Assembly: GCA_001770935.1 (NCBI GenBank)
Contig: MESI01000102.1
Span: 179,510-216,584, forward strand
Length of the DNA stretch: 37,075 nt
Source: Burkholderiales bacterium RIFCSPLOWO2_12_FULL_61_40
Lineage (GTDB): Bacteria; Pseudomonadota; Gammaproteobacteria; Burkholderiales; Burkholderiaceae_C
Reading direction: 5' to 3'
Part shown: in pieces, positions 34,031-37,075 of the stretch
How the letters are laid out: each line of letters opens with the position of its first letter
Numbering within the stretch: position 1 is the first letter of the stretch
The notes under the pieces: model-generated
Seen by the model: only the letters and a program-made list of their open reading frames with translations
Told to the model about the DNA's origin: nothing
Database searches by the model: none
Translations under genes and position numbers: made by a program

Positions 34031-35983
34031 ATGAACTGGCAGAAACAAATGCAAAACTCGGTCGCACGCAGGTTGGCACTGTGGGCGCTGGTGGGGCTGG
34101 CGGCGGTGCTGGTGGCGGTAGGGGCCGCCTTGGCCGTAATCGAGCACCGCAGCACCCATGCGCTGATGGTGACCTCGTCGGCCGAACGGGTGCAAAGCAT
34201 GGTGGCCGTGGCCGACACGGCCGACCAGATCAACCGGGGCATGGTGCTGCACTCCTTCGCCAATTTCCGCAGAAGTTTCGAAAAAACGCCCACTGTGGAC
34301 GAGGCCAGCGGTGAGATGCGCAGTTCGGGCCATGTGGTGAACGACGATTTCGAGGCGGTGGACAAATTTTCCCGGGACACGCGGGGCGTGGCCATGGTGT
34401 TTGCCAAAAAGGGAAGCGGCTTTGTGTGCATCTCCACCTCGCTGCGCAACCAGGATGGCGCGCGGGCGATGGAAATGCGCTTCGACAACCAGCACCCGGC
34501 CTACCAGACCGTCATGGCGGAACAGACCTACACCGGTGCCGTCAACTGGTTCGGCCGCGCCTTCATGGCGCACTACGAGCCATTGAAGAATGCGGCGGGC
34601 CAAGTGGTGGGGGTCTTTGTGATCGGCAATGACGTGTCTTTGCAAGACCTGGTTCTGACGAATCAAATCGCCGAGGTGCGCATGTTCGAAGACGGCGGCA
34701 TGTACTTCATCGACGCCACCGGCCCTTTGTCGGAAGCCCGCTTCATCGTGCACCCCACGGCCAAGGGTAAAAAAGTGCTGGAGGTCTACCCCCAGGCCCA
34801 GGCCTTCCTGCAAGCCCTGCAAAACAATCCAGACGGGTATGTCCGCCAGGCCCCGACCTTTTTGAGCGAAGACGCGCAAGACACCTGGGCCGTCATGCGC
34901 AAAACCAAGGCGGGCAACGGCTGGCTGGTGGCCGAGGTGTCGGAGCGGGAATCCATGGCGCAGTACTGGTCCAATATGCGCACCATCTGGGCCTTGCTGC
35001 TGGGCACCGCCTTGCTGCTGGGGGCCGGGCTGTTTGTGCTGGTTCGCCGCACCGTGAGTGCGCCCCTGGGGCAGCTCACCACGGCCGTCACGCTGGTGGC
35101 CCAAGGCGACCTGACCCAGGCCTTTCACACCGACCGCCAGGACGAAATCGGCTCCCTGGTCACCGAGGTGGAAGGCATGCGCCAGAGCTACCTCAAGGCC
35201 TTGTCCCAGGTGCGCGCCTCGGTGGAAAGCATCCGCAACGCCAGCACCGAGATCGCCAGCGGCAACCAGGACCTGAGCGTGCGCACCGAGCAAACCGCCA
35301 GCAACTTGCAGCACACCGCCTCCAGCATGGCCCAACTCACCGGCACGGTGCGGCTCTCTGCCGATGCGGCCCGCCAGGCCAAGCAACTGGCCACATCGGC
35401 AGCAGCCGTGGCGGCACGGGGCGGCGCCGTCGTGGGTGAGGTGGTGTCCACCATGAACGACATCAACCAAAGCTCCAAGAAGATTGCCGACATCACCAGC
35501 GTGATCGATGGCATCGCGTTCCAGACCAATATCCTGGCGCTCAATGCCGCGGTGGAAGCCGCCAGGGCGGGCGACCAGGGCAGGGGCTTTGCGGTGGTGG
35601 CCAGCGAAGTGCGCAGCCTGGCGCAGCGCAGCGCCAGCGCCGCCAAGGAAATCAAGCTGTTGATCGGTGCCTCGGTCGAGCGGGTGGAGTCGGGCTCCCG
35701 CCTGGTGGAAAACGCGGGCAGCACCATGGACGAAATCGTCGGCTCGGTCCAGCGGGTCCGGGACATCATCGGCGAGATCAGCGCCGCAGCGGCCGACCAG
35801 TCCGACGGAATAGGGCAGGTCAACAGCGCGGTCAATGCGCTGGACCAAATGACACAACAAAACGCCGCATTGGTCGAGCAATCGGCAGCCGCCTCCGAGA
35901 GCCTGCGCGACCAGGCGCACAAGCTGGCGCAAGCCGTCTCGACCTTCAAGCTGAACACCAACCCCGCAGGACTATTGCCGTGA
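34031..35983 (+). CDS. Methyl-accepting chemotaxis protein with periplasmic Cache domain
   Basis: The 650-residue inner-membrane chemoreceptor has TM1 at about 14-37, a large periplasmic domain (about 38-317) of the Cache 3/Cache 2 type, TM2 at about 319-340, a HAMP domain to about 393 and a cytoplasmic signalling coiled coil with the hairpin tip AFQTNILALNAAVEAARAG near residue 500. It has no C-terminal WxxF pentapeptide for methyltransferase docking. It signals through CheW/CheA to the flagellar motor. It follows the iolCDEB operon by 173 bp and overlaps, by GTGA, a gene for a binding protein of the inositol type. It may therefore sense inositol or a relative, directly or through that protein. 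The ligand is inferred. Confidence 0.93.
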   Translation: MNWQKQMQNSVARRLALWALVGLAAVLVAVGAALAVIEHRSTHALMVTSSAERVQSMVAVADTADQINRGMVLHSFANFRRSFEKTPTVDEASGEMRSSGHVVNDDFEAVDKFSRDTRGVAMVFAKKGSGFVCISTSLRNQDGARAMEMRFDNQHPAYQTVMAEQTYTGAVNWFGRAFMAHYEPLKNAAGQVVGVFVIGNDVSLQDLVLTNQIAEVRMFEDGGMYFIDATGPLSEARFIVHPTAKGKKVLEVYPQAQAFLQALQNNPDGYVRQAPTFLSEDAQDTWAVMRKTKAGNGWLVAEVSERESMAQYWSNMRTIWALLLGTALLLGAGLFVLVRRTVSAPLGQLTTAVTLVAQGDLTQAFHTDRQDEIGSLVTEVEGMRQSYLKALSQVRASVESIRNASTEIASGNQDLSVRTEQTASNLQHTASSMAQLTGTVRLSADAARQAKQLATSAAAVAARGGAVVGEVVSTMNDINQSSKKIADITSVIDGIAFQTNILALNAAVEAARAGDQGRGFAVVASEVRSLAQRSASAAKEIKLLIGASVERVESGSRLVENAGSTMDEIVGSVQRVRDIIGEISAAAADQSDGIGQVNSAVNALDQMTQQNAALVEQSAAASESLRDQAHKLAQAVSTFKLNTNPAGLLP

Positions 35984-36921
35984 AAACCCTACTGACCTCC
36001 GCCGCCCTGTCCCTCACCCTGCTTGCGCCGCTGGCGGCCCAGGCCCAAAAAATCGGCCTCTCCATGCCCGAGCTGGACCCCTTTCTCACCCTGCTCAAAA
36101 ACGGCGTGATGGAGGCGGGCCAGCAGTCCGGCGTGACCGTGCTGCTGGAAGACGCACAAAAAGACAAAGCCCGGCAAATCGACCAGATCGAAAAACTCAT
36201 TGCGCAAAAGGTTGATGCCATCATCGTCGTTCCGATGGACACCAACGCCACACCAAAAATCACCAGCATGGTCACCCACGCCAACATTCCCCTGGTGTAT
36301 GTGAACCGCAAACCCACCGACTTTGCCCGCCTGCCCGCCAGCGTGGTCTTGGTGGCCTCCGACGAAAAAGTCTCCGGCACGCTGGAGGCGCAGGAAGTCT
36401 GCCGCCTGATGAACGGCAAGGGCAACCTCCTGGTGCTGATGGGCGACCTGTCCAACGAAGCCGCGCGCACCCGCACCAGCGACGTGGACGAGGTACTGGC
36501 CACCAGCGCCTGCAGCGGCATCCGTGTGGTGGACAAGCGCATTGGCTACTGGGACCGCCATCGGGCCAGAAGCATCACCGCCAACGTCCTGAATGCCGGC
36601 AAGGTCAACGGAAAGAAACTGGATGCCATCATCGCCAACAACGACGAAATGGCGCTGGGCGCCATCGCCGCCCTGAAAGCCGCCCAGCTCTGGACGCCGG
36701 AATTTGTGGTGGGCGGTATCGATGCCATCCCCGATGCACTGGCCAGCATGAAAACGGGTGAACTGAAAGTGACGGTGTTTCAAAACGCCGCAGGCCAGGG
36801 CGGCCGCGCCATCGCGTCCGCGCTCAAGCTGATCAAGAAGCAGCCCGTGCCCCGTTTTGTGGATGTACCCTTTGAGCTGGTCACCCCGGCCAATGTGGGG
36901 AAATACCAGGGCAAAAACTAG
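35980..36921 (+). CDS. Periplasmic inositol-type binding protein without transporter, paired with chemoreceptor
   Basis: The 313-residue Peripla_BP_4 protein is closely related to IbpA at 27064 along its whole length: shared [70 protein letters not shown] and [10 protein letters not shown]. It has a Sec signal peptide (about residues 1-22, ending AAQA). It starts with GTG overlapping the TGA of the chemoreceptor gene, so the two are co-translated. No ATPase or permease gene follows within the window. A role as ligand-loaded partner of the chemoreceptor is the simplest reading. It could also serve the IatA/IatP transporter as a second receptor, or a transporter right of the window. Confidence 0.9.
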   Translation: MKTLLTSAALSLTLLAPLAAQAQKIGLSMPELDPFLTLLKNGVMEAGQQSGVTVLLEDAQKDKARQIDQIEKLIAQKVDAIIVVPMDTNATPKITSMVTHANIPLVYVNRKPTDFARLPASVVLVASDEKVSGTLEAQEVCRLMNGKGNLLVLMGDLSNEAARTRTSDVDEVLATSACSGIRVVDKRIGYWDRHRARSITANVLNAGKVNGKKLDAIIANNDEMALGAIAALKAAQLWTPEFVVGGIDAIPDALASMKTGELKVTVFQNAAGQGGRAIASALKLIKKQPVPRFVDVPFELVTPANVGKYQGKN

Positions 36922-36959
36922 GCGTTGAAGGCCCCGGCCGGTGTTGGGCCGAGAATTGG

Positions 36960-37010
36960 AGGCCATTTAGGCCTCCAGCCCCCGTAGATATTGCGCAAGC
37001 AGCTAGTGCG
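36960..37010 (+). repeat. Dispersed palindromic repeat, family A, copy 5
   Basis: GGCCTCCAGCCCCCGTAGAT, then GCGCAAGCAGCTAGTGCG, matches the family A core. The rest of 36922-37075 shows no gene. Confidence 0.7.
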
Positions 37011-37075
37011 CCAGCGTAAGCCGGTAGATCGTAGTTGATGGAAGTTCAATACAGGGAAGAAATAGCGGAATCACT

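Noticed and set aside
33926..35932. 668-codon minus-strand open frame opposite the chemoreceptor
   Set aside because: Antisense shadow; no motif, and the chemoreceptor domains are plain on the other strand.

Overview
The window looks like chromosomal DNA of a Burkholderiales bacterium of the family Comamonadaceae, possibly Rhodoferax-like. The basis is high GC, gene content (NuoEF/NuoG-type formate dehydrogenase; inositol ABC transporter plus iol genes) and several families of short palindromic repeats that I recall as typical of Acidovorax, Polaromonas and Rhodoferax genomes. The family call is inference; no rRNA or other phylogenetic marker is present.

Layout. (1) 1-3941: the leader-distal part of a large CRISPR array, 55 complete 37-bp repeats plus the 6-base tail of another at the left edge, with 55 complete spacers of 33-38 bp. 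No cas gene is in the window, so leader and cas genes should lie to the left. (2) 3942-7251: an intergenic stretch with a 21-bp inverted repeat, then azoR (-) divergent from a LysR regulator (+), then a patatin-like phospholipase (-). (3) 7365-14320: mrp, then a formate dehydrogenase operon with a NuoE-NuoF fusion, a NuoG-FdhA catalytic subunit and fdhD, with touching or overlapping ends. (4) 14317-15213: a lone periplasmic solute-binding protein (-). (5) 15366-33857: a large myo-inositol catabolism region, read outward from several points. On the minus strand are an IdhA-like dehydrogenase, an IolX-like dehydrogenase and an RpiR regulator; a second RpiR regulator; a LacI regulator; and the inositol ABC transporter (ibpA-iatA-iatP). 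On the plus strand are iolH-like, iolG and iolI-like genes, and then iolC-DUF2090, iolD, iolE and iolB. (6) 34031-36921: a chemoreceptor overlapping, by GTGA, a second inositol-binding-like periplasmic protein that has no transporter of its own.

How it works together. IbpA/IatA/IatP import inositol. IolG/IdhA/IolX-type dehydrogenases oxidise inositols to inososes, and IolI/IolH-type TIM-barrel proteins may interconvert inososes. IolE dehydrates, IolD hydrolyses the ring, IolB isomerises, and the IolC-DUF2090 fusion phosphorylates and probably cleaves the product. iolA (malonate-semialdehyde dehydrogenase) is not in the window. A shared 16-bp palindrome-like motif occurs upstream of the IdhA-like gene, upstream of the second RpiR gene, and twice between ibpA and iolC; it is the likely operator of an RpiR-type IolR.

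The observations most worth following are: repeat elements of three families sitting in frame inside the two formate dehydrogenase genes; the chemoreceptor/binding-protein pair, which suggests binding-protein-dependent chemotaxis to an inositol-like compound; the predicted IolR operators; the thrice-repeated CRISPR spacer and the adjacent spacers that read as ABC-ATPase sequence; and a two-copy CRISPR-like repeat lying inside a long inverted repeat near 24 kb.
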